Assembly (NCBI RefSeq): GCF_028912405.1 | Contig: NZ_JAKELO010000002.1 | Location: 1,001,276-1,065,275 of the forward strand | DNA from: Methanogenium marinum | GTDB lineage: Archaea; Halobacteriota; Methanomicrobia; Methanomicrobiales; Methanomicrobiaceae | Direction of reading: 5' to 3' | DNA length: 64,000 nt | In this document: piece after piece, positions 44,932 through 53,747 of the stretch | Position numbering within the stretch: the stretch's first letter is position 1 | Layout: every line of letters begins with the position of its first letter | Notes under the pieces: model-generated | Database searches by the model: none | What the model was told of the DNA's origin: nothing | What the model saw: the letters and a program-made list of their open reading frames with translations, nothing else | Made by a program: the position numbers and the translations under genes

Positions 44932-46209
44932 CTATACCAAAAACCAGAGAAGAACTGCCACTCCAAGAAGAATCATAACACATCCTCCCGCCCGCCGGAG
45001 TAACTGCCGGCAATCCAGCCGCATCAGATTCATTCGTTCCGGAGATAAGCCTGCGGCAGCAGCAATGATGATCGTAAGGAGCGGCAAAACAAACATCAGA
45101 TTATATAAAGCAAGGAGCCCTGATGCGGCCCAAACGTCCGAACCGGAGAGCATTGCAAGGATCGCAAGATAGACACCTCCGGTGCAGGGCAGTTCAATAA
45201 GGGCGACCGCGATACCCACAAGAAACGCAGAAATTATTCCCCCACGCAATGCAACCTTCCGAACAGATGCAAGTCGGGAGGCAGAAATACGAAAATGAGC
45301 CGCCCCATCCCGTCGGAATGAATCCACAACCATCACCACCCCGAGGAGAATGGCAATGACCCCTGCCGCACAGGAAAAATACCACGAGAGCCCCGTTACA
45401 CGGACTACCGTGAGAAGACCAAAACCGGAGATGAAGTACATCAGATAGATGCCAGCCACATAGGCGACCCCAAACCGGAGCATCTGCCTCCTCCCCCCTG
45501 CACCCATAAGAGTGACCAGAAGAAATATGAGAACCGCTACCGCACAGGGATTAATCCCATCGATGAGACCTGCGGTGATGACCAGACCCAACGGCGGGAG
45601 AGGAGGAGCAGGCGACACGGAAATATTTGCCGCCGGAATGGGAACCGAATTCTGCCCAGAATCCATGGCAGCCACATCTGAAGTCACCGAATCGTTCGTC
45701 ATGACAGGCCCTGAGACCAGAGATACAAGATAGAGTGGCAGATCTGTTGAAATTGCACCATACCCCTCAAAGAACGTACCATCACTCAGAAAGGCTGTTG
45801 GATAACGTGGATACAGGTTGCCATACGCCTTGCCGAACGAGAAGAAGAGGGACTCATTTTCTGAACTGTTCAGGACAGCATACTGCACAAAGGTGACCGA
45901 AGGATACTCTGCTGCGAGGCCATCGATGACCGGCAGTGCCTTCTTGCAGGCAATACAGTGCTCACTATAAAAAAATGAGACCGTCAGATTTTCAATGCAG
46001 GAATATTCAGACGGAATATATTCTGAACCAGAATACCCAGAAGAAGCATTGCTACCCACAGGGACAGCACTGCAGGCACCCGGAAGGAGGTATGCAGAGA
46101 GAAGAACCAAAATAATGATGGATGGAAGAAGGAACCGACGGCCACACCTGCCGCCACTACCATCACTCCGTCCCATAGTATGCCGTTGTGCCATACAGGA
46201 AATAAGCAT
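44932..46209 (-). CDS. Thioredoxin-like domain fused to CcdA/DsbD-type thiol transporter
   Basis: The N-terminus has a signal/anchor helix (LLPSIIILVLLSAYLLPGACS, truncated here at LLPG), then an extracytoplasmic thioredoxin fold with active site SEHCIACKK (around residue 86) and cis-Pro in YPTAF. After a Ser/Pro-rich linker comes a six-TM CcdA domain with GINPCAVAVLIF and ELPCTGGVY, the membrane cysteine pair that carries reducing power across the membrane. All parts are in one 425-residue chain, like a compact DsbD. It probably reduces exported thiols or keeps extracellular Fe-S or haem ligands reduced. The start is uncertain; ATG at 46194 or 46176 is possible. Confidence 0.8.
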   Translation of the reverse strand: MLISCMAQRHTMGRSDGSGGRCGRRFLLPSIIILVLLSAYLLPGACSAVPVGSNASSGYSGSEYIPSEYSCIENLTVSFFYSEHCIACKKALPVIDGLAAEYPSVTFVQYAVLNSSENESLFFSFGKAYGNLYPRYPTAFLSDGTFFEGYGAISTDLPLYLVSLVSGPVMTNDSVTSDVAAMDSGQNSVPIPAANISVSPAPPLPPLGLVITAGLIDGINPCAVAVLIFLLVTLMGAGGRRQMLRFGVAYVAGIYLMYFISGFGLLTVVRVTGLSWYFSCAAGVIAILLGVVMVVDSFRRDGAAHFRISASRLASVRKVALRGGIISAFLVGIAVALIELPCTGGVYLAILAMLSGSDVWAASGLLALYNLMFVLPLLTIIIAAAAGLSPERMNLMRLDCRQLLRRAGGCVMILLGVAVLLWFLV

Positions 46210-46235
46210 AACGATGGAGTCAGGATTAATCGGAT

Positions 46236-46607
46236 TCAGTCCACCCGCTCGTCATCCGATTCAGCCCACATCGGATCAACAATTGCGAGAAATTCCAGAC
46301 GGCTCGCACCGGCATTTGCAATGTACTGCACCGCACCGGCCGGAATATAAACCACCTGACCGGCGTGCACCTCTTCTGCCTCATCACCGATATGCATCAC
46401 ACCGATGCCAGAGAGGATGTAATACACCTCACAGGATTCCACAAGACGATGTGGATGGGAGACTTCCCCCGGCTCCAGATATGCATGAGCAAGACTAAAA
46501 CGACAAGCAACCGCACCGGAGAAATGAGAGGGGTGCAGTATTTCACGGAGATGAGTCCCGTCCCGGGCATCACCAACCGGACAGACACCAAGATCGCGGA
46601 TGATCAC
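46236..46607 (-). CDS. Cupin-domain protein
   Basis: A single-domain cupin of 123 residues. Motif 1 is present as HPHRLVESCEVYYILSGIG (two His, one Glu) and motif 2 as GQVVYIPAGAVQYIANAG, where the usual final His is replaced by Gln/Asn (VQYIAN). Metal binding may therefore be altered. Function is unknown; small cupins of this type are isomerases, dioxygenases or sugar-binding proteins. The ATG overlaps the upstream membrane-protein stop by 4 nt. Confidence 0.78.
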   Translation of the reverse strand: MIIRDLGVCPVGDARDGTHLREILHPSHFSGAVACRFSLAHAYLEPGEVSHPHRLVESCEVYYILSGIGVMHIGDEAEEVHAGQVVYIPAGAVQYIANAGASRLEFLAIVDPMWAESDDERVD

Positions 46608-47440
46608 CGGTGCGACCCCTTTGGCACAAAGGCACCTTCGACAAGAGACCGGTCAATCACATCCGGCACCATACCTGTTGTTGCATATCGATACATAATA
46701 GCGACAAAGATGCCCTGCAGAGCGCCATAGAGAACTGCTGAAACAACCAAAAGAAGCAGAGAAACTCCAACAATCACGACACCAATTTCAAACAACCCTA
46801 CGATAATAACAATAATACCTCCCAAAAGAAGCACAAATGCAGGAATTAAGATAAGCCCCAGAGATGCCGAGCCGATAACAGTTTCACCCCATGTTTTCTT
46901 AAAGAGAGACCACGACCGTTCAATCGCAGCAAATCCACCAACATCATCCACCAGAATCACCGGAATTACAAAGAACGTTGCAAGTGACCAGGCCGCTCCG
47001 AGAAGGGCTGATGCGAGCGATACGAGGAAGTTGTCCCCGTCACCACGGATGAGGCGCAGAATGAGCCCAACGGTTGCTGCAATCAGTGTCCATGACAGAA
47101 TTTTTCCGATGCGGGCAGATGCTGCATGGATACCATCCATAAAGGTTGGATCCCTGCCATCCAGTCGCATCAGGGCACAGCTGACAAGAGCTGTGTTGAA
47201 GTAAATAACGATGAAGTAACTCACAACGTAGAAGAGAAACAGGAGAACATACAGAAGAATCGAACCACCCGAGTATGTTTCAGCAAGAAGTCCTGAGAAA
47301 AAGAGTGGCAACAAAAACGTCGCCACCACCAGCAGAGTGACTACACCCGAGAGAATTGGAAAAAGAAGCATCTCCCGATCTTTTTTAAGTATGCCAAAAG
47401 TTTCTTTGAATAACTGAAACCCACGGCTGATACGTGACAT
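46604..47440 (-). CDS. DUF6159-like membrane protein
   Basis: A 278-residue protein with about six TM helices in pairs (about 26-50, 60-85, 110-130, 140-165, 190-215, 220-245). The N-terminus SRISRGFQLFKETFGILKKDREMLLFPILSG and the conserved GFAAIERSWSLFKKTWGET (in parts: AAIERSWSLFKKTWGE) match the DUF6159 family as I know it. Function is unknown. It is ATGA-coupled to the cupin gene, and follows rpl12 on the same strand after a clear terminator-like T-run, so it has its own promoter. Confidence 0.72.
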   Translation of the reverse strand: MSRISRGFQLFKETFGILKKDREMLLFPILSGVVTLLVVATFLLPLFFSGLLAETYSGGSILLYVLLFLFYVVSYFIVIYFNTALVSCALMRLDGRDPTFMDGIHAASARIGKILSWTLIAATVGLILRLIRGDGDNFLVSLASALLGAAWSLATFFVIPVILVDDVGGFAAIERSWSLFKKTWGETVIGSASLGLILIPAFVLLLGGIIVIIVGLFEIGVVIVGVSLLLLVVSAVLYGALQGIFVAIMYRYATTGMVPDVIDRSLVEGAFVPKGSHR

Positions 47441-47544
47441 AAATATCCATCAGACACGATTGCATAAATGAGTCACGATTTGTGCAGGATTATGCCTAAG
47501 AACGGAAACAAACGGGAAAAACAGAGTCGGAAATAGTTACTGAA

Positions 47545-47559
47545 TGAAAAAGAAAAAAA
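47545..47559 (-). terminator. T-rich terminator after rpl12
   Basis: Directly after the rpl12 stop the minus strand reads a run of T residues (TCCTTTTTTTCTTTTTC), the usual archaeal terminator. It closes the ribosomal-protein operon. Confidence 0.55.
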
Positions 47560-47562
47560 GGA

Positions 47563-47865
47563 TTAGCCAAAGAGAGCGCCGAGGCCAGCCATGCCGCCCT
47601 CTTCGTCCTCTGCTTCCTCTTCCACTACTTCTTCTTCAACTGCTGCTGCTGCAGCTGCTGCAGGTGCTGCTGCAACTGCTACTGGTGCTGCTGCTGCCTT
47701 TGCGACAGCTTCCTCAATGTCGACACCATCAAGTGCTGCGATGAGTGCCTTTACACGGGAGTCCTCAACTTCAATTCCTGCTGCTGCCAGAACTGCGCTG
47801 ACTGCTTCCTCAGTTACGTCTTTTCCTGCGTTGTGCAGAACAAGTGCTGCGTAGATGTATTCCAT
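47563..47865 (-). CDS. rpl12: 50S ribosomal protein P1 (L12)
   Basis: An acidic stalk protein of 100 residues. The N-terminal dimer domain is [20 protein letters not shown] (in part: [14 protein letters not shown]), followed by an Ala-rich hinge (about 55-80), a Glu-rich stretch and the factor-binding tip [13 protein letters not shown]. It binds the P0 C-terminus in several dimers and recruits elongation factors. It is the last gene of the ftsZ-secE-spt5-L11-L1-P0-P1 run, 25 bp after rplP0. Confidence 0.97.
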   Translation of the reverse strand: MEYIYAALVLHNAGKDVTEEAVSAVLAAAGIEVEDSRVKALIAALDGVDIEEAVAKAAAAPVAVAAAPAAAAAAAVEEEVVEEEAEDEEGGMAGLGALFG

Positions 47866-47890
47866 TTATATTTACCTCAAATGTTTGATA

Positions 47891-48739
47891 TTATTCAGTC
47901 ATCCCTTTCAGGGCTTTTGCCTGAAGTGATGCACGTCCGATAATCAGTTCAACAATGTCGCTCGTGTATATTGCGGCCTCAACACCCAGACTGCGAGCTT
48001 CGCCTGCAGCCTTTGTAATGATAGGCACAATCGTCTGTGCAGTCGGATAGGCTGCGAATACAGCAAGATTGAATGCCTGCTGGGCTGCCAGAACCACATT
48101 GTTGTAATATTCAGTCTCATCGATTGCCAGCGTGGACGGCTCAAAGAATGTGCCATCGTAGAAGGCTACCTGAAGGCTCAGACCAACGTCAATTGGGCGG
48201 ATATCAAGCTTAGACAGAACTTCGGCCTGCTTTGCATTGATCTCTTCGCCCGCTTTGACAAAGACCTTTCTCTCGCGGATAACAACCTTTCCACCTTCAA
48301 TTGCGGCAGGAAGACCTGCCTGCTGGAATGTTCCAACGATGGGGCCCGGCTTAAAGCTGGTGGGACCCTTCTCAACGACAATGTCCTCAGGCGCAATATC
48401 GCCGGGGCGTGCTGCCATCTTGGTCATCGTCTGCTGGAGCTTCCTGTACAACTGAAATGGATTGTCGTTTGTGTAGATTAGTGCACTGTGTCCGTCAATG
48501 TATGAGGTGATGCCATCAATTGGCGCACCCATAGCTGTAAAGGCGTGCTCAACGAGAGTGTTTCGCGTCATATGCAGGACGGCCTTCCCCTGAAGGTCAC
48601 GCCGCATCTCCTGCATCTGTTTTGCAGGAATACCATGCAGGTCAACAAGACCTGTAAGTGCGTATTCCCCTGAATACGAAACAATCTGCTCGACTTCATC
48701 CTGTTTCCACTGTGGCAGATTCGTCGTATATAATGCCAT
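47891..48739 (-). CDS. rplP0: 50S ribosomal protein P0 (L10)
   Basis: A 282-residue archaeal P0/L10: the rRNA-binding core (WKQDEVEQIVSYSGEYALTG) and archaeal insertion (GPTSFKPGPIVGTFQQAGLP, in part), then helices that bind P1 dimers. The acidic C-terminal tip often found in archaeal P0 (about 330 residues in some species) is missing; the chain ends ALKGMTE. This shorter form leaves factor recruitment to P1. It shares one base with the L1 stop (TAATG). Confidence 0.95.
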   Translation of the reverse strand: MALYTTNLPQWKQDEVEQIVSYSGEYALTGLVDLHGIPAKQMQEMRRDLQGKAVLHMTRNTLVEHAFTAMGAPIDGITSYIDGHSALIYTNDNPFQLYRKLQQTMTKMAARPGDIAPEDIVVEKGPTSFKPGPIVGTFQQAGLPAAIEGGKVVIRERKVFVKAGEEINAKQAEVLSKLDIRPIDVGLSLQVAFYDGTFFEPSTLAIDETEYYNNVVLAAQQAFNLAVFAAYPTAQTIVPIITKAAGEARSLGVEAAIYTSDIVELIIGRASLQAKALKGMTE

Positions 48740-49383
48740 TATATAATCCTCACTGCCGGACCCATGGATGTCTTTACATACACTGACCGGATATTCATTG
48801 CACCACTATCAAGTGATCCCTCAACCCTGTGCATTACCGCTTCGATGTTATCTGCAAGCGCATCTGCGTCCATACCAGCACTACCAACCTTCACGTGGAA
48901 AGTGGTCTTGTCCTTTGAACGGAACTTAACAGATTTGCGCAGACGTTCGACCGTAGGGCCGACATCCATCGTTGGCGGAACAGGGGTGGGCATCTTCCCG
49001 CGGGGACCGAGACGCGTACCGAGCCAGCGACCGACAAGCGGCATGACAGCGGGTTCTGCGAGGAAAAACCGATATTGGTCCGCAAATAAGCGGGCTTCAC
49101 GGGGTTCTCCTCCCAGACGCTCGATCTCTTCAGGTCCGATGATGAGGTCTACACCTGCAGCTTTCGCCTGAGTGGTGATATCTCCTTTCCCAAGAACACA
49201 GATCTTTTGTGGCTGTCCTGTGCCCTGTGGAAGAATCATCGTCTCATCAATACGGTTTTTTGGCTGCGACATGTCGATATTCCGGAGATTCACTGAAATT
49301 TCAATGCTCTCCTGGAACTTTCGCTCAGGTGCTGCCTCCATTGCCGCTTTCACGGCATCCAGAATCTGGACCCTATTAACCAT
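48739..49383 (-). CDS. rpl1: 50S ribosomal protein L1
   Basis: A 214-residue L1 with two domains. N-terminal residues include FQESIEISVNLRNIDMSQPKNR (in part), and the C-terminal region includes GPRGKMPTPVPPT and the conserved FHVKVGSAGMDADALADN. L1 forms the E-site stalk and in methanogens also represses translation of its own mRNA by binding a leader hairpin; no such hairpin was mapped here. It starts 57 bp after rpl11. Confidence 0.96.
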   Translation of the reverse strand: MVNRVQILDAVKAAMEAAPERKFQESIEISVNLRNIDMSQPKNRIDETMILPQGTGQPQKICVLGKGDITTQAKAAGVDLIIGPEEIERLGGEPREARLFADQYRFFLAEPAVMPLVGRWLGTRLGPRGKMPTPVPPTMDVGPTVERLRKSVKFRSKDKTTFHVKVGSAGMDADALADNIEAVMHRVEGSLDSGAMNIRSVYVKTSMGPAVRII

Positions 49384-49440
49384 TCATTTTCTCCATAGTT
49401 CAACGACCCGAAATACGGATCTTCTATAGGTTTTCATAGT

Positions 49441-49917
49441 CTATTCACTGAGAATGCTGTCGTATTCGCCTGCATTGATCTTTGGGAAGATCTCCTTTGG
49501 ATCCATCCCTTCGACCGTGACACCGACACTCACACACGTCCCGATAACCTCTTTTACGCGGTTTTTCAGATCGTATGAGATCATGTCATCTGCCTTCATA
49601 CGGGCAATGCGAACAGCAGCCTCGAGCGGAAGATCTCCTACCTTCTGGACATTGGGTTCTCCTGAACCCTTCGTCAGACCGACCTCTTTCATGATGAGGG
49701 CAGTGGTGGGAGGAACACCCACGGAAACAGTGAAGTTCTTCTTGTCGTCGACAGTAACGATTACAGGAACCTGCATACCGTTAAACTCAGACGTCTTGGC
49801 GTTGATTTCATCAACAACCGCCTTCACATTGATTCCGAGAGGTCCCAGGGCAGGCCCTAATGGAGGGCCAGCCGTTGCCTTTCCGCCGGGTACCAATACC
49901 TCGACTACTTCTCCCAT
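49441..49917 (-). CDS. rpl11: 50S ribosomal protein L11
   Basis: A 158-residue L11. The start ATG 49917 (GEVVEVLVPGGKATAGPPLG) is where archaeal L11 begins and has GGTGATAT about 5-10 nt before it; a GTG-led extension to 49944 is unlikely. PPLGPALGPLGINV and the C-terminal rRNA-binding domain with KEVIGTCVSVGVTVEG are present. It forms the GTPase-associated centre base. It is separated from spt5 by 115 bp. Confidence 0.95.
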   Translation of the reverse strand: MGEVVEVLVPGGKATAGPPLGPALGPLGINVKAVVDEINAKTSEFNGMQVPVIVTVDDKKNFTVSVGVPPTTALIMKEVGLTKGSGEPNVQKVGDLPLEAAVRIARMKADDMISYDLKNRVKEVIGTCVSVGVTVEGMDPKEIFPKINAGEYDSILSE

Positions 49918-50032
49918 TGTAATATCACCAAACCTCAGTGCCACCTGTAGACAGGTAACACTTGGCGTGGGTCATTACAGGTCTGCATACTACCACTTAA
50001 AACTACGGGCATTCGAAAAAAATGGAAAGAAA

Positions 50033-50512
50033 TTAATCTTCGTGTGCTTTCTCAATGACGCGGACATTATCACCGCGTACCGTAATGGGAATGGGCACCA
50101 TCGATTCATACAATTCGAGAGTAACCTCTTCTTTTCCTGCATCAACACGCTTGACAACAGCTTTTTCACCCTTGAAAGGACCTGCAATAAGCTCAACAAT
50201 TGTGCCCTCTTCGATACCACTCACTGCCGGTTTCGGCTCAAGGAAATGCTCAACTTCAGCGAAATCTGTCTCACCCCTCACCACTGCACGCGCATTGGGA
50301 ACAAGGCGGACCAGCTGCTCCATCCGGGCGTACTCATCCGGAGTCTCGATGAAGACATATCCACGCACCTCATCCGGGGCCATAATCGCAGTGATAACAA
50401 ATTCATCATGATCCTCAAGGACCTTGACGATATCATCTACGACTTTTCGCTCTTTGTTGGCCGTCGTCTTGAGCGCGTAAATCTTGTTTCCGAACTCACT
50501 CGCCATAGTCAT
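50033..50512 (-). CDS. spt5: Transcription elongation factor Spt5 (NusG-like)
   Basis: A 159-residue archaeal Spt5. The NGN domain (about 5-90; IYALKTTANKERKVVDDI, MAPDEVRGYVFIETP) binds RNA polymerase clamp, and a single KOW domain follows (about 95-150; GTIVELIAGPFKGEKAVV). It pairs with Spt4, encoded elsewhere. The start ATG 50512 shares one base with the secE stop (TGATG); ATG 50506 (MASEFGNK) is also possible. Confidence 0.95.
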   Translation of the reverse strand: MTMASEFGNKIYALKTTANKERKVVDDIVKVLEDHDEFVITAIMAPDEVRGYVFIETPDEYARMEQLVRLVPNARAVVRGETDFAEVEHFLEPKPAVSGIEEGTIVELIAGPFKGEKAVVKRVDAGKEEVTLELYESMVPIPITVRGDNVRVIEKAHED

Positions 50513-50694
50513 CACAGGGTAGCAAATGCCATTAGTTCATATACAATAAATCCAACCAGTCCGATTAACAGGATACCCATCGCGGCAACGATTGCGATTT
50601 TATTAAATTCATCACGGGTGGGTGTCCGGGCAAGTTTCAGGACACGCCAGTATTTCTTGAATATTTCTTCATTTACCGTTTTTAGATCAGCCAT
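50512..50694 (-). CDS. secE: Protein translocase subunit SecE (Sec61 gamma)
   Basis: A 60-residue tail-anchored translocon subunit: an amphipathic N-terminal helix (FKKYWRVLKLARTPTRDEF) and one TM helix (IVAAMGILLIGLVGFIVYEL). ATG 50694 was chosen because AGGTGA lies 6-12 nt upstream, overlapping the ftsZ stop. SecE-Spt5-L11 is a conserved archaeal order. Confidence 0.93.
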   Translation of the reverse strand: MADLKTVNEEIFKKYWRVLKLARTPTRDEFNKIAIVAAMGILLIGLVGFIVYELMAFATL

Positions 50695-50702
50695 TTTTAT
50701 TG

Positions 50703-51809
50703 TCACCTGAGGAAATCGATATCAAATTCTGTAGTGGATCTCTTTGAAGAGAACATCTCACTACGTCCATATATCTGGGGAGAATTCACGCCTGTTACGA
50801 CAAGCATCGTGCGCATTTTACCCTGCATATCAGGGTCAATCTGAGCACCCCATATGATCCGTGCTTCCGGATCGATGCGCTCATAGACCTCCTGAATCAC
50901 ACTTTCTGCCTCAGACATTGTCATATCGGGGCCGCCAACCACATTCACGAGGGCAGCAGACGCACCGGAGATATCAACATCGAGCAGAGGGGAACGCAGT
51001 GCCTTCTTTACCGAGTCAATTGCTTTGTCTTCGCTGTCGCTCTCACCCATACCGATCATCGCAACACCGCCACGTTCCATGACAGTTCGCACATCGGCAA
51101 AGTCAAGGTTCACCAGACCGGGCTGAGTAATCAGCTCGGTGATGCCTTTTACTGCACGCATTAAGACTTCGTCAGAGACCTTAAAGGCTGCGTGCAAAGG
51201 CAGGCGCGGCACGACCTCAAGGAGTCGGTCGTTTGGTACGACAATGACGGTATCTGCAACGTCACGCAGACGTTCGAGTCCTGCCTCGGCGTTTTCCATC
51301 CGGATAGCACCCTCTACAGTGAAGGGAAGGGTAACGACAGCAATTGTAAGCGCACCCGTCTCTCGTGCGGCTTTTGCAATTACCGGTGCGGAACCGGTGC
51401 CGGTGCCCCCGCCAAGACCTGCGGTGATGAATACCATATCGCATTCACCCACAGACTTGTTGATCTCCTCAATGGTCTCGATGGCAGCTTCTTCTCCAAC
51501 CTGTGGGACTGAACCGGCACCAAGACCACGGGTGCGCTTCCGGCCAATGAGGATTCTGGTATCTGCCTTCGTCCGGATCAGGTGCTGGGCATCGGTATTC
51601 AATGCAATAAGGTTTGCACCATGGATGCCCTCTTCTGACATCCGCGTCATTGTGTTCGATCCGCCGCCACCACACCCGATGACCGCGATCCGCGTCTGAA
51701 GTTCTTTAAGGATCTCCTCAAGCTCCAGATCACGTTCGTTGGACGCGTCAACGATATATCCGGACTCCTCATTTGTCCGTTTAATTGCCTCTTCTACGAT
51801 TGATCTCAT
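50703..51809 (-). CDS. ftsZ: Cell division GTPase FtsZ
   Basis: A tubulin-like GTPase of 368 residues. The nucleotide motifs are [12 protein letters not shown] (about 44-55), the tubulin signature [13 protein letters not shown] (about 132-144) and the T7 synergy loop [11 protein letters not shown]. An N-terminal helical extension (about 35 residues, [13 protein letters not shown]) is usual for archaeal FtsZ. The C-terminal peptide [10 protein letters not shown] probably binds the membrane tether (SepF). It overlaps dtdA by 4 nt (ATGA) and is translated with secE and spt5. Confidence 0.96.
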   Translation of the reverse strand: MRSIVEEAIKRTNEESGYIVDASNERDLELEEILKELQTRIAVIGCGGGGSNTMTRMSEEGIHGANLIALNTDAQHLIRTKADTRILIGRKRTRGLGAGSVPQVGEEAAIETIEEINKSVGECDMVFITAGLGGGTGTGSAPVIAKAARETGALTIAVVTLPFTVEGAIRMENAEAGLERLRDVADTVIVVPNDRLLEVVPRLPLHAAFKVSDEVLMRAVKGITELITQPGLVNLDFADVRTVMERGGVAMIGMGESDSEDKAIDSVKKALRSPLLDVDISGASAALVNVVGGPDMTMSEAESVIQEVYERIDPEARIIWGAQIDPDMQGKMRTMLVVTGVNSPQIYGRSEMFSSKRSTTEFDIDFLR

Positions 51810-53137
51810 AGGTAGTTCTCCAATCCCGGGACGTGGATCACCCGCTCAGTCCTGACAGAGACCATATCCGGCGAAATTATTGTGCCGTCAATCTCGATCT
51901 CCTGTCCTGCCGCCAGCCTGCCGAAAAGTGGTCCTTTCGGAACCCCCAGATTGCATGCTTTTTCCGGGTCGAAACTCACCTTTCGTATGATGATGTCATC
52001 ATCGCTGACGTGGGCAGATCCATCGCTGGTTAAGATTTTGACACACGATGATATTAAAAGATGCAGTATTTGTGATTCATACCTCTCATATGTGAGGACA
52101 AACGGCAAAGGTGCGCCCTCCAAAGATAACACTAATACAGCAGGAATTCCCAAAACAGAACGCAAATATTTCTTTTCATCACATTTTAGTGCTTCCCGAA
52201 GGAGAATGACAGGAATATGGACAAAAACGGGATCGCCGTCCCCGGAGATATCCATTACTCTTAGAGAAGCGCCAGGCACTTCTCCCTGTGCCATTTCCCG
52301 CATTCGGAGGAATACCGGAAGAGAAAGAGCCCCAATCATCCGCAGTTCACTCTCAGAAACCCGGGGTATGCCACATTCCCGGAGAAGAACGGATATTTTA
52401 TTCAGAGTGTCCTTTGGGAGGGCTTTCCTGTCAATATAAGCTGCAACAGCCCCGGTCATCGCCGCCATCTGTTGGATCATTGAAGCATCCAAACCAGCTA
52501 CTTCCCGCGTATGGGCAATATGTCCCCACGCCGCCCGGCCCGCAAGTGCGATATCAGTCTCACGTGCAGCATAGTGATTGCCCCCGAATCCAATGAGAGA
52601 AATAACATCGCCGGGCCCTTCTGTGAGAACACTCACAAGAGCATCTGCAACCGCTGCTCCACAGAGAGGGTCAGTCCATTCAGCCTCAGTACTTCCGATT
52701 TCAATGAAAAAAGACGGAGTCAAAAGCCCGGTCGGTCCGTGGTGTGTGACCTCATAGGAAACACGAAATCCCTCGGGAGCACGGGGGGCAAGGGCACATA
52801 ATGCCGCATGCATCCATGCAGGGGCAGCACGGGAGAGAGTACGGGATTCACCACCAAGCGCTGCATCGCCATAATTACCGGTGACATGAACCGTCAGGGC
52901 AGGTACCGGATTTTGAGAGGTATGCCGGGAGAGAAATATGATCATATCTGCTGCCGCCCGTTCATCCAGGTTTTCTTCATAGATGAGTCGCCCCGGCGCG
53001 GTCATAAACCGGAGAGTGTGCCCCGCCCAGGTGCACACCTCACCATCACGCCCTTCTGCACCGACGCGGGGGGCTAGATGGGCTGCGATATTGATGCCCG
53101 CCGGGTCGATTGACGAATGGATGAGAGCTATGTTCAT
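51806..53137 (-). CDS. dtdA: D-aminoacyl-tRNA deacylase DtdA, archaeal type
   Basis: Removes D-amino acids from mischarged t[21 protein letters not shown] (start ATG 53137), the metal-site region [25 protein letters not shown] (in parts: [18 protein letters not shown]) and [16 protein letters not shown] are characteristic. The C-terminal 170 residues (ending [16 protein letters not shown] and FPL-like HVPGLENYL) match the longer archaeal form; hyperthermophile enzymes stop near residue 270-280. The open frame to 53416 is overlap with the upstream gene. It is ATGA-coupled to both neighbours. Confidence 0.92.
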   Translation of the reverse strand: MNIALIHSSIDPAGINIAAHLAPRVGAEGRDGEVCTWAGHTLRFMTAPGRLIYEENLDERAAADMIIFLSRHTSQNPVPALTVHVTGNYGDAALGGESRTLSRAAPAWMHAALCALAPRAPEGFRVSYEVTHHGPTGLLTPSFFIEIGSTEAEWTDPLCGAAVADALVSVLTEGPGDVISLIGFGGNHYAARETDIALAGRAAWGHIAHTREVAGLDASMIQQMAAMTGAVAAYIDRKALPKDTLNKISVLLRECGIPRVSESELRMIGALSLPVFLRMREMAQGEVPGASLRVMDISGDGDPVFVHIPVILLREALKCDEKKYLRSVLGIPAVLVLSLEGAPLPFVLTYERYESQILHLLISSCVKILTSDGSAHVSDDDIIIRKVSFDPEKACNLGVPKGPLFGRLAAGQEIEIDGTIISPDMVSVRTERVIHVPGLENYL

Positions 53138-53643
53138 CGGCACTCCCCCCTTTCTACTGCATATCCTGCAATAGTGCCTTTCCCGGCCCCCGCGGCACGA
53201 ACAGCGCGGATTACTGCCTCTTTTGCACATCCACAGGAGACCACACCGGGAATCTCCCATGTGTGGATGCCATAGACCGGCCGCCCCAGTTTCAGGGCTA
53301 TTGCAATCTCTGAAAGGGTGCCATATGCACCCCCCACCGCGATAACACCCCCGGCTGCAGAGACCACCACAGCATTCCGGGCAATTCCCAGGCCGGTTGG
53401 GATGGTAACCGTGCAAAACGGATTTGCTTCACACACATCCCCGGGAAGAATACCTACAGTAACACCGCCGGCACCCACAGCACCCCGGCAGGCGGCTTCC
53501 ATTACTCCGCCCCGGCCACCACAGATAAGCGTGGCCCCTGCCCTGGCAATCAGTCTCCCCGTATCTTCTGCTACACGTCCTGTCTCATCATCGCAGGATG
53601 CAGCACCTATGACTGCAATCTGAAGGGGGGGCATCTCATCCAT
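53134..53643 (-). CDS. LOG-like / TIGR00725 family protein
   Basis: A Rossmann-fold protein of about 169 residues. GGRGGVMEAACRGA and GGAYGTLSEIAIAL correspond to the PGGxGTxxE region of lysine-decarboxylase-like LOG proteins; here the second motif is GGAYGTLSE. The TIGR00725 group is a relative of unknown substrate that may bind nucleotides (some LOG proteins release cytokinin bases from AMP). ATG 53643 (MDEMPPLQIAVIG) was chosen with GATGAGAG before it. It is the first gene of the dtdA-ftsZ operon and lies 104 bp from divergent ileS. Confidence 0.75.
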   Translation of the reverse strand: MDEMPPLQIAVIGAASCDDETGRVAEDTGRLIARAGATLICGGRGGVMEAACRGAVGAGGVTVGILPGDVCEANPFCTVTIPTGLGIARNAVVVSAAGGVIAVGGAYGTLSEIAIALKLGRPVYGIHTWEIPGVVSCGCAKEAVIRAVRAAGAGKGTIAGYAVERGECR

Positions 53644-53717
53644 TCTCTCATCATCACCTGTATATATCGTACACATGTAATCCCACACAAATACCTATCT
53701 TTCTGCAGATACAAAAT

Positions 53718-53737
53718 CTCTGGACATATATCCAGAG
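53718..53737 (+). promoter_or_regulatory. Perfect inverted repeat before ileS
   Basis: CTCTGGA-CATATA-TCCAGAG has 7-bp arms and a 6-bp AT loop, ending 10 nt before the ileS ATG (53748). The right arm contains AGAG of the likely ribosome site (AGAGGAA). It may be an operator around a TATA-like CATATAT, or an RNA hairpin masking the ribosome site. Only the symmetry is seen. Confidence 0.45.
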
Positions 53738-53747
53738 GAATTATTGT

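Noticed and set aside
47544-47854. Long plus-strand ORFs opposite rpl12
   Set aside because: They are leucine- or serine-rich antisense shadows of the Ala/Glu-rich P1 protein.
53718-53737. T-box riboswitch before ileS
   Set aside because: T-boxes are bacterial and much longer; only a 20-bp inverted repeat is present.
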